Assembly: GCF_900199585.1 (NCBI RefSeq)
Contig: NZ_FZQY01000013.1
Location: 1-64,000 of the forward strand
Source: Helicobacter sp. 'house sparrow 1'
GTDB lineage: Bacteria > Campylobacterota > Campylobacteria > Campylobacterales > Helicobacteraceae
DNA length: 64,000 nucleotides
Reading direction: 5' to 3'
The number at the start of each line of letters is the position of its first letter. The stretch's first letter is position 1. Below, piece after piece: positions 1 to 8,627 of the stretch. The notes below the pieces were generated by a model. It was not told the origin of the DNA and did not search any database. It was given only the letters and a program-made list of their open reading frames with translations. The translations under genes and the position numbers were made by a program.

Positions 1-69
1 ATAGTAGGAGACATCAAAACAACAAGATTACATGCAAGGCATATTAAAAGAATTAAATTCAAATGCTAA
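1..69 (+). CDS. Possible 3' end of a gene entering from the left
   Basis: The frame starting at base 1 is open for 22 codons and stops at TAA 67-69. A second frame (bases 8-88, stop at 86-88) also encodes a protein-like tail ending in VIVVE, but it is preceded by two in-frame TAG codons at 2-7. One of these is probably the end of the upstream plus-strand gene, or the gene is frameshifted. Too little is present to recognise a family. Confidence 0.2.
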   Translation: MVGDIKTTRLHARHIKRIKFKC

Positions 70-95
70 TGTGATTGTAGTGGAATAAGTTTTAA

Positions 96-124
96 ACCCT
101 AACTCTAAAAATAAGAGTTAGGGT
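96..124. terminator. Perfect 11-bp hairpin, likely terminator
   Basis: Arms at 96-106 and 114-124 are perfectly complementary around a 7-nt A-rich loop. The plus side is not followed by a T run. On the minus side the stem is followed by a T-rich stretch, so the hairpin fits best as a minus-strand terminator, or as a bidirectional one just after the plus-strand gene end at 69 or 88. Confidence 0.6.
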
Positions 125-210
125 AGAAATAATTAAACTCAAACAATCAATCAAGGAGGGAAAAAACTAAAAGATGCAATGCATCAATGTTCTTTAAAAT
201 AAAGAGAAAT

Positions 211-370
211 CTTTCTTTCTCTTGCCACCACTTAATTTCTCTTTTTTTCAAAGATTTTTTTATAAAACAAATCTTTAACAACTTAACATGACAAACAATG
301 CGACAATATGCTTTGAAAGTTGAGCATATTCATAATAAACTCCGATTAAGTGGTGGTAAGAGAGGGAAAG
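211..370. repeat. 160-bp element closed by a 26-bp inverted repeat
   Basis: Arms at 211-236 and 345-370 match in 23 of 26 positions as an inverted repeat, 108 bases apart. Inside are two perfect 8-bp hairpins (250-257 with 269-276, and 305-312 with 323-330). The right arm lies 22 bases from the mnmH stop. The fold would be a long closing helix carrying two hairpins, which suits a structured small RNA or a toxin mRNA with long-range pairing. A MITE-like remnant is possible, but no target-site duplication is seen. The function is not known from the sequence. Confidence 0.6.
283..333 (-). CDS. Candidate 16-aa small ORF inside the inverted repeat
   Basis: On the minus strand an ATG at 333-331 follows a GGAG element by about seven bases and opens 16 codons ending in two closely spaced cysteines (stop at 285-283). 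It lies wholly within the loop of the 26-bp inverted repeat, and the hairpin terminator at 124-96 is downstream. The layout resembles the small toxin mRNAs of Helicobacter type I toxin-antitoxin loci, but the peptide is shorter than known AapA toxins and I see no clear sequence match. It could be a chance ORF. Confidence 0.2.
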   Translation of the reverse strand: MNMLNFQSILSHCLSC

Positions 371-392
371 GTAGTATTGCTTTGATGAAAAA

Positions 393-1409
393 TTAAAGTT
401 TAAGAGAGCTAGATCTGATTTCGTCTAATATTTGTAATGTATTTTCCAAACTTGTGTGATGGATGTGGAAGTTATAATGGTTGATTTTATAAACCTTGTC
501 GTAGTATTTTTCAATTAATACTTCAGCAATTTTTTCAATTTCTTTTTTATCCCATAACTGCAATATTTCATTAAATATAGCATTGCTTAAATAGGGTTTT
601 ATTTTTTGCATTGCAGAAGAAAAAAGAGCGTGATTAATGTGTTGATAAAGTTTAACAATTCTTTTGATTCTATCTTCTATTGGAGCAGTAATTAAAATAA
701 AAATTCCATTATGATAATGATAGAAGAGATCCTTAGGTATAACTAAGTTGCCAAGTTTTTTTGATTCTGCTTCAATGATTAGAGGTTGTTTATCTTGTTT
801 TTTTATAAGTTCAAATTCAATGATATTTTCAAACATTTTTTGAGTAGGTTGTTTTCCAAGTTTAAGTGTTGCCAAAGAACCAAAGCTTGAACCATAGTGA
901 TGAGCAATACCTTCCAAATCCAAACTAAAGGTTGAATAAGATTGTATAATCTCACTTTTGCCACAACCAGTTGGTCCGCAAAGGGTAATAAATTTATAGG
1001 GGTTTTTAAGATTGATTAAAACATTTTGTCTATAGGATTTATAACCACCCTTTAGCTTAAATACTTGCAATCCTAGATTTTTTAAAACTTCATAGAGTGC
1101 TTGACTTCTTTGACCGCCCCTAGCACAGTAAATTAAAATCTTATTTTTATAAGAGAAAATTTGCCTTAGGGATTTTTCATTGGATATTTGTTCCAATAAT
1201 AAAGAGATATTTTTACATACAAGACTGGCTCCAAGTATTTTTGCTTTGATAGAATCTTGATGATAAAGGGTTCCAATTTGCTTAAATTCTAGATTATTTA
1301 ATACAGGAAAATTTAGTGCATTGGGAATATGAGAATGCTCATATTCATTTGGACTTCTAACATCAATCACCACATCAAAATTTCTATAATCCAAAGCATA
1401 ATTAATCAT
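393..1409 (-). CDS. mnmH: tRNA 2-selenouridine synthase
   Basis: MnmH (SelU/YbbB) replaces sulfur by selenium at the wobble 2-thiouridine of certain tRNAs, using selenophosphate, by way of a geranylated intermediate. Residues 5-135 form a rhodanese domain with the family signature C95-A-R-G-G-Q-R-S holding the catalytic cysteine. A P-loop GPTGCGKS follows at 145-152. The length of 338 aa is a little under the usual 350-370. Its ATG at 1409 overlaps the end of the upstream gene, so it is the last gene of the minus-strand run. Its presence implies that selD lies elsewhere in the genome. H. pylori lacks this gene as far as I recall. Confidence 0.9.
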   Translation of the reverse strand: MINYALDYRNFDVVIDVRSPNEYEHSHIPNALNFPVLNNLEFKQIGTLYHQDSIKAKILGASLVCKNISLLLEQISNEKSLRQIFSYKNKILIYCARGGQRSQALYEVLKNLGLQVFKLKGGYKSYRQNVLINLKNPYKFITLCGPTGCGKSEIIQSYSTFSLDLEGIAHHYGSSFGSLATLKLGKQPTQKMFENIIEFELIKKQDKQPLIIEAESKKLGNLVIPKDLFYHYHNGIFILITAPIEDRIKRIVKLYQHINHALFSSAMQKIKPYLSNAIFNEILQLWDKKEIEKIAEVLIEKYYDKVYKINHYNFHIHHTSLENTLQILDEIRSSSLKL

Positions 1410-3354
1410 TACTTATTTTTTCACCTTTAAAAATAAGATACCAACTTAGGGCACGCGCTTGATTTAGTCTTTCATAAGAATCTGCAAGTGTCTTGTTTGT
1501 TGGGTGGATGATAAGGGGTTCTTGTTTTGGTTCATAGATCATATTTTTATCACCAATGACAAAATATCCTAGAGCAAGTTTATTGTGTATTTTAAAATTA
1601 GGGTTATTGCTTGCTAGAGGGGCACCAAAGCTAGGATATTGAAACCCTTTTTTTCCCACAAGTTCAATGATTGTAGGAGCAATATCAAGATGAGAGCCTA
1701 TAGTGGTGGTTTTATAAGGGTTTAGGACAGGCGAGTAGATGATACAAGGAACTTGTTTTGTAATTGCAACACTAGCGTTGCCTGGGTAATATCTATCATA
1801 ATGATCCCCTGTAATAATAAAAAGAGAATTGGGGTATTTTTTTGACATCTTAGAAATAAAATCCATTAATACTTTGTCATACCAATAGATATGTGCAAGG
1901 ATTTTTGGAGAAATATTAAGATGGTTTTTCTCAACAAAATCTTCAATTTCTTTCATTGGAACATCATATTTTTCCAAAGGAAGATCATAGGGTGGATGGT
2001 TGGAAGTTGTCATAATCATATTAAAACTAGGGGTGTTGTTTGTGTTTTGTAAAATAAAATCAAAAAGAACATTATCACTCACTCCCCAAATATTTTTATA
2101 AGGGGTTGGGTAGTTTTTATCTTTTGCAAAAGTAAGCAGATAGGATTCATCAAAGAGTTTGTCAAAGCCTTGAGAATGTGTAAAACTATCTAATTTTTGC
2201 CAGTTTCCAGATCCGCCATAATAAAAATAGCTGTGATAATTTAATTGTTTTAAAATACTTGCAATTGAGGTTTGGAAAGTAGGGGATTTTCCAATAAGTG
2301 TATGCATAGGAATATCAAGTTGTAACAATCCTGTAATTTGAGAATCTAAACTTTTTGCAGTAGAGGGGGCATTTTCTAGAAAAAAGTCAATATCAAGCGC
2401 TTTTTTGTCTTTTATAAGTTTTTTAGTTTGACTTAATAAACCAATAGAATCAAATCTTTCTTCAAAATGCCACTTACTTAAACTTTCTGAAACAATATAA
2501 AAAATGTGATGAATTGGGGTTGTAGAAGTGTTTTTTACTTCTTGTTTTAAAAGCTCATAGAGATCATAGGGTGGCGCTTCTTTGGTATTAAAAAATTCTT
2601 GAGTAGTAGTAACAATATCTTTAGGATAAAAATCTTTTAGTGAAGATTTTGAAACAACTTTATAACCCTTATAGACAAAATACAATGCCCTAAAGTTATC
2701 TGTAGTAATTTTTTTTAGAAAAATATTTTTTGATGGAACAATTTGCTGATCTAAAGACTTGCCCTTAAAGCTAAAAGCAGAGTTTATAAAAAACATCAGA
2801 AGTAGGGCAAGTGAGATAAAAGCAATTAGGGATAAAAAATAGTTTTTTGATGTTTTTATTGTATGAATAAATGAAATATTTTTTTTATAAAAGAAAATAA
2901 AAGCAAAATTAATTACAAGCCACATAAAAACTTTGACTAAAAGATTATATTCTCCACTAAAACCTGTTTTTAAGATTGCAATTTGATCATCAAAAATAAA
3001 TCCTAAAAGATTACTATTAAACACATCATGATAGATGATGAAAAATAGCATATGAGCGATGCTTAAAAAACTACAAAGTGAAATAACAAGGCTGGCAAAT
3101 ACCTTTAATCCTTTGTCCTTAAAAATGAAGCTCAAAACAAAATATAAGATTCCAAAAATGGCAATAATGCGGTTATCATATTGCATTCCATTAAAGAGAC
3201 AAGGAAAAATATCTTCCAAAGAATAAGATGTAGCATCGCCAATTTGAGAATGATAGATGCCAACATAAATAATAAATATAATGCGTAAAACAATAAAAAG
3301 TATGACTAAAACAAGGATAAAACTAAAAGTTTTTAAAATATTTTTGAGTAACAT
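1402..3354 (-). CDS. LtaS-like sulfatase-fold membrane transferase
   Basis: This 650-aa protein has about five N-terminal membrane segments (near 10-33, 61-78, 84-110, 136-155, 171-191) and then a periplasmic alkaline-phosphatase/sulfatase-fold domain from about residue 280. Visible active-site elements are E290 in VSES, a likely nucleophile at S331/T332, and the metal pair D517-H518 in TGDH. These are the elements of the lipoteichoic acid synthase, OpgB and phosphoethanolamine-transferase superfamily. The group transferred and its acceptor cannot be read from the sequence. It starts one base after the upstream Kdo hydrolase membrane subunit ends, so a role in LPS or other envelope decoration is inferred. 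Confidence 0.8.
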   Translation of the reverse strand: MLLKNILKTFSFILVLVILFIVLRIIFIIYVGIYHSQIGDATSYSLEDIFPCLFNGMQYDNRIIAIFGILYFVLSFIFKDKGLKVFASLVISLCSFLSIAHMLFFIIYHDVFNSNLLGFIFDDQIAILKTGFSGEYNLLVKVFMWLVINFAFIFFYKKNISFIHTIKTSKNYFLSLIAFISLALLLMFFINSAFSFKGKSLDQQIVPSKNIFLKKITTDNFRALYFVYKGYKVVSKSSLKDFYPKDIVTTTQEFFNTKEAPPYDLYELLKQEVKNTSTTPIHHIFYIVSESLSKWHFEERFDSIGLLSQTKKLIKDKKALDIDFFLENAPSTAKSLDSQITGLLQLDIPMHTLIGKSPTFQTSIASILKQLNYHSYFYYGGSGNWQKLDSFTHSQGFDKLFDESYLLTFAKDKNYPTPYKNIWGVSDNVLFDFILQNTNNTPSFNMIMTTSNHPPYDLPLEKYDVPMKEIEDFVEKNHLNISPKILAHIYWYDKVLMDFISKMSKKYPNSLFIITGDHYDRYYPGNASVAITKQVPCIIYSPVLNPYKTTTIGSHLDIAPTIIELVGKKGFQYPSFGAPLASNNPNFKIHNKLALGYFVIGDKNMIYEPKQEPLIIHPTNKTLADSYERLNQARALSWYLIFKGEKISND

Positions 3355-3355
3355 C

Positions 3356-3913
3356 TTATTTCTTTAAAAGCTTAAAAATGAGAGTTAAGATTGAGATGAT
3401 AAAAAATACCACATCAAAGAGATAGTCAAAGATATTATTGTACTCAAGAATCTTTAAGGCATAGGCAAAAAGGCAAATGAGATAAATAATGCTTAGGATT
3501 TTATCAAAGAAGAAAGAAAATAAAATCACACCACAGCCTATAAGTAGAGTATTTCTTTCATCAAGATAATAGATATTTAGTGGAATTACATTTAAGAAAC
3601 AAAGATAAAAAATTAAATGAGTAAGGGCAATATAAATAAAACCTTTTTTTGAGATTAAAAAGATTTTTTTCTTTTTAAACTGAAAGGTTTCGAGACAAAT
3701 TAAGGTATAAAATATCAATGAGAAAACACTCAAACTCCCCACAACACTAAAAGTAAGGTCATTAAGACTTAGAGTATGATAAAAGGGGATATTGCACACT
3801 AGAATTACTGCAATGATGCCAAAATAATAATTAATTGTTTTTGCCCTAAAGTAGGTAAGAATGAGAAAAACTAGTGCAATGTAAGGGATTGTTAAAAGAT
3901 AATGATTTATCAT
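3356..3913 (-). CDS. kdhB: Small membrane subunit of two-protein Kdo hydrolase
   Basis: This 185-aa protein is almost entirely hydrophobic, with about six membrane segments and no soluble domain. By position and type it matches the HP0579-like partner of the sialidase-like HP0580. The two together were reported to remove the outer Kdo sugar from Helicobacter lipid A-Kdo in the inner membrane, and an equivalent pair (KdhA/KdhB) was reported in Francisella (both from memory). The ATG overlaps the stop of the upstream gene (ATGA at 3913-3910), which indicates translational coupling. Sequence alone says only that it is a polytopic membrane protein; the assignment rests on context. Confidence 0.6.
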   Translation of the reverse strand: MINHYLLTIPYIALVFLILTYFRAKTINYYFGIIAVILVCNIPFYHTLSLNDLTFSVVGSLSVFSLIFYTLICLETFQFKKKKIFLISKKGFIYIALTHLIFYLCFLNVIPLNIYYLDERNTLLIGCGVILFSFFFDKILSIIYLICLFAYALKILEYNNIFDYLFDVVFFIISILTLIFKLLKK

Positions 3914-5061
3914 TTATATTTCTCCCTTTTTGTAAGATTGTCTAGGTATGTTGCATTGAAATACAAATGCCTGATAAATTTTCTATCTACAGTATAAGTA
4001 AGATGTAAAAGATCTCCATTTAGTAGGATAAAAGGATAACTCACTTCTCCATCTTTGGTACTTGTGCTATCTATGTCAAGAAGTTTTTCAAAATAATCTA
4101 AAGAAGTAAGTTCTGATAAGGTAAGCTTTCCACGAGTTAAATTTTCATTTCTTGAATTGTGGAGTAAATAGGTTTGATGATTGAGTGTAAAAAGTGCCAA
4201 GGAATTATCCTCATTGACTAAATTTGTTTTTATAAGAGGTTTGTAATGCAATTGCGTATCGCATTCTTGTGTATAGAGGATAGAGTTTGCTTTTTTGTGT
4301 GCTCTAAAAGCTAAAAGACAATGTGTGGAATCTAGGGTTGTAATACTGGGCTGTAATAAGCCATAGGCATTATTTGGCTTTGATATTTCTAAAATTTTTC
4401 CTTTTGAATCTAACACAGCCAATAAGGGGTATTTATTTGCAAGTTCATGATAGATAGGAAGAACTACGCCTTTTTGTTTGGTATTAAAGATAATTTCAAT
4501 GGGTGCGGTTCTAACAAGATTGCTAAGATTTAAAAAGGGGCTAAGATGCAAAGCTTTTTGAAAGGTGAAATGGATAGACCTGGGATTATTTTTTGAAGTA
4601 TAGTGATAGATTTTACTAGTGGCCCAGCCTCCAATACTTACTCCCACTACAAAAAGATGTAAAGTATCATCAAGGTTATAAAGCACAGGATTGCCAAGTT
4701 TGCTGATATATTCCTTGCTATCTTCCATTAATTGCTTAGGAGTTAGAATAACAAAGGCATCACTCCATTGGTAATTAGTATAGATATTGCCATAGATAGC
4801 AACATCTTTAGCACCTTCTCTGCTTCCTGCAAAGTAAGCGCTTAAGAGATGGTTTTTGTCTATGAAGGTTATAGTGCTTGAGTGTGCAGATTGAACACCC
4901 TTTGGCATAGGAATATCTTCTTGTTTATAAACACTTATTGGGGAATTTGTTGCTGTAGCAGAGGGGGTAACAAACTCAAACTCTTGATGTTTAGAAAGAT
5001 TATAATAAGCAATGCTTCCCAATAAGACTAGGGCAAAAAGAAATGTAAAAAAGTGCCTCAT
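3910..5061 (-). CDS. kdhA: Sialidase-fold Kdo hydrolase catalytic subunit
   Basis: A single N-terminal membrane anchor (about residues 4-20) is followed by a periplasmic six-bladed propeller of the sialidase/BNR type. Characteristic segments are HSSTITFID, AYFAGSREGAKDV, FRAHKK, NSRNEN and, near the C-terminus, DGEVSYPFI. Kdo and sialic acid are both 2-keto-3-deoxy sugars, so a sialidase fold suits a Kdo hydrolase, and this is the arrangement known for HP0580 with HP0579. The length of 383 aa is normal. It is the first of three tightly coupled envelope genes, four bases after cheW. A plain exo-sialidase cannot be excluded from sequence. Confidence 0.7.
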   Translation of the reverse strand: MRHFFTFLFALVLLGSIAYYNLSKHQEFEFVTPSATATNSPISVYKQEDIPMPKGVQSAHSSTITFIDKNHLLSAYFAGSREGAKDVAIYGNIYTNYQWSDAFVILTPKQLMEDSKEYISKLGNPVLYNLDDTLHLFVVGVSIGGWATSKIYHYTSKNNPRSIHFTFQKALHLSPFLNLSNLVRTAPIEIIFNTKQKGVVLPIYHELANKYPLLAVLDSKGKILEISKPNNAYGLLQPSITTLDSTHCLLAFRAHKKANSILYTQECDTQLHYKPLIKTNLVNEDNSLALFTLNHQTYLLHNSRNENLTRGKLTLSELTSLDYFEKLLDIDSTSTKDGEVSYPFILLNGDLLHLTYTVDRKFIRHLYFNATYLDNLTKREKYK

Positions 5062-5065
5062 ATCC

Positions 5066-5569
5066 CTAAAAAGTCTTTTTTAATAAATTTTCAATCTTTA
5101 AAATTGTGATTAATTTATCATCTTGTTTGCCAACACCAAAAATAAGATCAGCCTTTTCATTTATGGTTTCAGGTATAGGATCAATTTGGCTTTGTTTTAA
5201 CCTCAAGGCTTCTGTAAGTCTATCAATTACAAAGCCTGCAATTTTATCTTCGTGTTTTATTACAAGATAGCAAGTGTCTTTTGTGTGTTTTATAGGAGGG
5301 AGGCCAAACTTTCGTCTTAAATCAATAAGTGGAAAAACATTTCCTCTAAGATTAAAAACTCCCAAAACATAATCAGGAGTTTTTGGAACTCTTGTAAAAT
5401 CAATAGGCTTAACAATTTCAAGGACATTTAAAATTGGAACAGCAAATTCTTCATTACCCACAATAAAACCTATGACCTGTGTCACTTCTTCGATATCTTC
5501 TTTTTTAATTTTAGAATAGTTTTGCTTTTGTTGATCAAAAATTTCTTTTAACATTTCTTTATTCATCAT
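5066..5569 (-). CDS. cheW: Chemotaxis coupling protein CheW
   Basis: CheW links chemoreceptors to the kinase CheA in the polar signalling array. The roughly 167-aa product carries one CheW domain, with VIGFIVGNEEFAVPILNVLEI near the start and the conserved VLGVFNLRGNVFPLIDLRRKF segment in the middle. The start chosen is the ATG at 5569, which has an AGG element five bases upstream; an in-frame TTG at 5572 is a less likely start. It overlaps the 3' end of cheA by 11 bases, so the two are co-translated. The order cheA-cheW is that of other Helicobacter. Confidence 0.93.
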   Translation of the reverse strand: MMNKEMLKEIFDQQKQNYSKIKKEDIEEVTQVIGFIVGNEEFAVPILNVLEIVKPIDFTRVPKTPDYVLGVFNLRGNVFPLIDLRRKFGLPPIKHTKDTCYLVIKHEDKIAGFVIDRLTEALRLKQSQIDPIPETINEKADLIFGVGKQDDKLITILKIENLLKKTF

Positions 5570-7850
5570 CAATTCCTATATTAAGATTAATGTTTCTTCT
5601 GATTATATTGATGAGATAATCTTGAGTGCAGGGTTTTGTGATATATTCAGTCATACCAGATTCTATACCCCTCATTCTATCTGTCTTTTCTCTTTTGCTT
5701 GTAAGGGCTATTATGGGAAGATTTCTAAAGCGATTGTATTTTCTAATCTCTGATGCAAAAGTATATCCATCCATTTTTGGCATCTCAATATCCACAAGAA
5801 CAGCATCAAAATTTTTGTCAGTATTTTTTAAGATCTCAATCCCTTCTAATCCATTGGTTGCCTCAATAATTGTAATGCCCAAAGGACTTAGGAACTTTTT
5901 GAAAATATTTCTATCAGTAATGCTATCATCAATCATCAAAATCTTATAATCATTTGATTGTCTTTTTGTCTTTGATTGACTTGTATTGTGTTCTTCTGTA
6001 ATATTGATTTTAACCTCTTTTGCCATTTCGACCATTGCAGGAACATCAACAATCAAAGTTATTTTTCCATCACCCCTAACAGTGGCACCAGCAATACCTA
6101 AGGTTCCCTTAAGATAATATCCAAGAGATTTAATCACAATCTCTTCTTGCCCAATAAGGTAATCTACAATAATTCCAATTTTTTGTTCTGCTAAGCCCAC
6201 AATGACAACATAAACTTCATTAGAATTATCAATTGTAGTTTGGATATCAAAGATGTCAGCAAGACGCACCAAAGATAAAACCTCATTACGCAGTCTTAAA
6301 ACGCTTCTTCCATCTACACTATAAATTTCATCATGACTAATTCTTACAGTTTCTAGTACCGAAGAAAGGGGGATTGCATAGTACTCCTCTTGAATTGCAA
6401 CAAGTAGAGCTTGTATAATTGCAAGAGTTAGGGGTATTTTTAATTTAAGAGTAGTTCCTACTCCTTTTTCAGATTCTATCTCAATAAATCCATTTAACTT
6501 TTCAATGTTTGTTTTAACAACATCCATTCCTACACCACGACCAGAAATATTGGTAATAGAACTAGCTGTTGAAAAACCAGGCTTAAAGATAAGAGAATAC
6601 GCTTCTTTATCTCCCATATTTTCGGCTTCAATAGGCGTAATAAGTTGTTTTTCTAATGCTTTTTGTTTGAGTTGTTGTGCATCAAGTCCTTTTCCATCAT
6701 CGCTAATTTTAATAACAATATGATTACCCTCATTATAAGCACTAAGACTGATAGTTCCTGTTTCATTTTTATTAAGTTTTTTTCTTGTTTCAATGTCTTC
6801 AATCCCATGATCACAGGAATTTCTAATAATATGCACAAGAGGATCTCCTATTTCCTCCACAATAGATTTATCTAACTCTGTTTCTTCCCCGCTAATTACA
6901 AGCTCAATATTTTTATCTAATTCTCTAGAGAGATCTCTAATCATTCTAGGAAATTTATTAAATACCTTGCTAATTGGCAACATCCTTGTCTTCATCACTG
7001 CTAATTGTAAATCCGTAGTGACAGTAGAAATAGAAGAGACAACCTGATTAAATTCTTCTAAAAAGTTTTCTCCATCATATCGTTGTTCTGCATCGCTATA
7101 AATGCGTAGCAACCTGTTTTTACCTAAAACAAGCTCCCCAATAAGATTCATTAAGTTATCAAGACGCTTTACATCTACACGAACTGTTTGTTCAATGGAA
7201 TGCTTCTCTTCGGCATTTTTTGTGTTTTTTGGAGATTTTGCCTCTACAATCATATCGGGTTGTTTTATACTATTTTGTTTTTTCTGCGCTCTTTTTGCTT
7301 TATCTTCAGCCTGTCTTTGATTTAAAAGTCTTTGTATTTCTGCTTCTATTTCATCATCACTCATTGAACTATAATTTTCTTCTTTTGTTTCCTTTGATTC
7401 TTCCAAAACTATTTTTTTAACTTGCTTTTTTTTCTTAGATTCTTTTTTGGGCTCAAAAGTATTATTTGAAATATCTTGAAGATTTTTAACACATTCTGTG
7501 ATATCAATGCCTGAGTTTGAATCATCTTTATTTTCTCGGATACTTTGCAAGAGAGCTTTCATCAGATCAATGGATTCTAATACTACATCCATAATGCTAG
7601 GAGTGATTATAAGCTCTTCTTTTCTAGCCTTGTTAAGAACATCTTCCATATTGTGTGTAAGATTTGTAAGGATATTAAAACCTAAAAAAGAGCTTGAGCC
7701 TTTTATGGTATGAGCAACTCTAAAAATACGATTTAACAGATCAGGATCTTTTGGATTATGTTCTAATTCTATTAAATCTTGATCAAGTTGTTCTACTAAC
7801 TCAAAAGCCTCAACTAAAAAATCCTCTATTATTTCTTGCATTTCATCCAT
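5559..7850 (-). CDS. cheA: CheA histidine kinase with fused CheY-like receiver (CheAY)
   Basis: This is the central chemotaxis kinase. Order of domains in 763 aa: HPt (phospho-accepting H47 in HTIKGSSS), a charged linker at about 140-220, dimerisation helices, HATPase (HIIRNSCDHG, DDGKGLD, GRGVGMDVV), a CheW-like docking domain, and a C-terminal receiver with DDS and the phospho-aspartate in VDIEMPKMDG. The CheA-CheY fusion is typical of epsilonproteobacteria, where the fused receiver is thought to act as a phosphate sink or adaptation element. A GAGG element lies five bases before the ATG. The gap of 61 bases to the upstream gene could hold an internal promoter; a weak TAAAAT is seen at 7899-7894 on the minus strand. 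Confidence 0.95.
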   Translation of the reverse strand: MDEMQEIIEDFLVEAFELVEQLDQDLIELEHNPKDPDLLNRIFRVAHTIKGSSSFLGFNILTNLTHNMEDVLNKARKEELIITPSIMDVVLESIDLMKALLQSIRENKDDSNSGIDITECVKNLQDISNNTFEPKKESKKKKQVKKIVLEESKETKEENYSSMSDDEIEAEIQRLLNQRQAEDKAKRAQKKQNSIKQPDMIVEAKSPKNTKNAEEKHSIEQTVRVDVKRLDNLMNLIGELVLGKNRLLRIYSDAEQRYDGENFLEEFNQVVSSISTVTTDLQLAVMKTRMLPISKVFNKFPRMIRDLSRELDKNIELVISGEETELDKSIVEEIGDPLVHIIRNSCDHGIEDIETRKKLNKNETGTISLSAYNEGNHIVIKISDDGKGLDAQQLKQKALEKQLITPIEAENMGDKEAYSLIFKPGFSTASSITNISGRGVGMDVVKTNIEKLNGFIEIESEKGVGTTLKLKIPLTLAIIQALLVAIQEEYYAIPLSSVLETVRISHDEIYSVDGRSVLRLRNEVLSLVRLADIFDIQTTIDNSNEVYVVIVGLAEQKIGIIVDYLIGQEEIVIKSLGYYLKGTLGIAGATVRGDGKITLIVDVPAMVEMAKEVKINITEEHNTSQSKTKRQSNDYKILMIDDSITDRNIFKKFLSPLGITIIEATNGLEGIEILKNTDKNFDAVLVDIEMPKMDGYTFASEIRKYNRFRNLPIIALTSKREKTDRMRGIESGMTEYITKPCTQDYLINIIRRNINLNIGIDDE

Positions 7851-7911
7851 ATTAACCTCATTTACTAAAACATTTAAGCCAATTGATCCGCTAATTTTAC
7901 AATGTTAATCT

Positions 7912-8625
7912 TTAATTTAAACTACAAAAAGTTTTTTTAGTAATCCACAAGGTTTTTTTATGGCAGTAAAATGAGGGAATTGCAAGATAATTATATTGTT
8001 TTAGGGTTGTATGAAAATGTCCTTCAATTACTGCATCAAAATCTAGGTGTTTTTGCTTTGAGAAGTTGTTGTATGCCTGCAATCTCTTTTGGATGAAGTT
8101 ATTTGTATTTTTCAAAAACGAAATTTGCTTTTTTATTACCATTTTTTTAGCTATGCGGTAGATAAAACCAAAGCTTATTTTGTCAATAATTTTCAGTAAT
8201 GCTAGGATCAAGGGAGTATTCATAGAACTAATATAAAAGGAGTATAAAAAAGAGATAAAAAGATCCCCATGCGCTAAAAGTATCTTTTTATCTTCAAAAT
8301 AAAAGAGTGCAGGTTGTAGCTTTCTTGTATAGATTTTTACTTTAGGGAAGATGGAAAAGGGAATTGCAAAGTCATGGTTGCCTTCAAAATAAAATACTTC
8401 AGTCTTTTGGCTTAGTTGATTGATTTTTTGCAACAAAGGGAGATGTTCTTTCAAGCTAGTAGGAATATGGCCAATCAGAAAGTGAAAAATATCTCCCATA
8501 AAAAATACTTGGACAGGTGGACTTTGTATCAAACTATCAAAAAAATCAAAAGCCTTTTTATCACTGTCTAAAAAGTGGGCATCTGCAATAAAAAGCGCAC
8601 CTTCTTTTATAATTTGATTTTGCAT
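7912..8625 (-). CDS. LpxH-like metallophosphoesterase
   Basis: This is a calcineurin-type phosphoesterase of 237 aa with all five metal-binding blocks: ADAHF, GDIFHF, GNHDF, AHGD and GHFHT. Size and architecture fit UDP-2,3-diacylglucosamine pyrophosphatase (LpxH), which makes lipid X in lipid A synthesis, although LpxH usually has GNRD where this has GNHD. A gene of this type sits beside cheAY in H. pylori as well (HP0394, from memory). It starts two bases after argC ends. The substrate is therefore likely but not proven. Confidence 0.65.
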   Translation of the reverse strand: MQNQIIKEGALFIADAHFLDSDKKAFDFFDSLIQSPPVQVFFMGDIFHFLIGHIPTSLKEHLPLLQKINQLSQKTEVFYFEGNHDFAIPFSIFPKVKIYTRKLQPALFYFEDKKILLAHGDLFISFLYSFYISSMNTPLILALLKIIDKISFGFIYRIAKKMVIKKQISFLKNTNNFIQKRLQAYNNFSKQKHLDFDAVIEGHFHTTLKQYNYLAIPSFYCHKKTLWITKKTFCSLN

Positions 8626-8627
8626 CG

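Noticed and set aside
174-197. 7-codon ORF with a strong AAGGAGG upstream (153-160) on the plus strand
   Set aside because: Too short to support as a gene, and the purine-rich stretch is equally explained as an anti-ribosome-site on the minus strand.
211-370. Possible 6S RNA, SRP RNA or tmRNA
   Set aside because: Length would fit 6S, but the long near-perfect closing helix and two internal hairpins lack the central bubble I would expect; no SRP GGAAG tip and no tmRNA ends are seen.
211-370. MITE or transposon remnant
   Set aside because: Terminal inverted repeats fit, but there is no target-site duplication and no second copy in the window.
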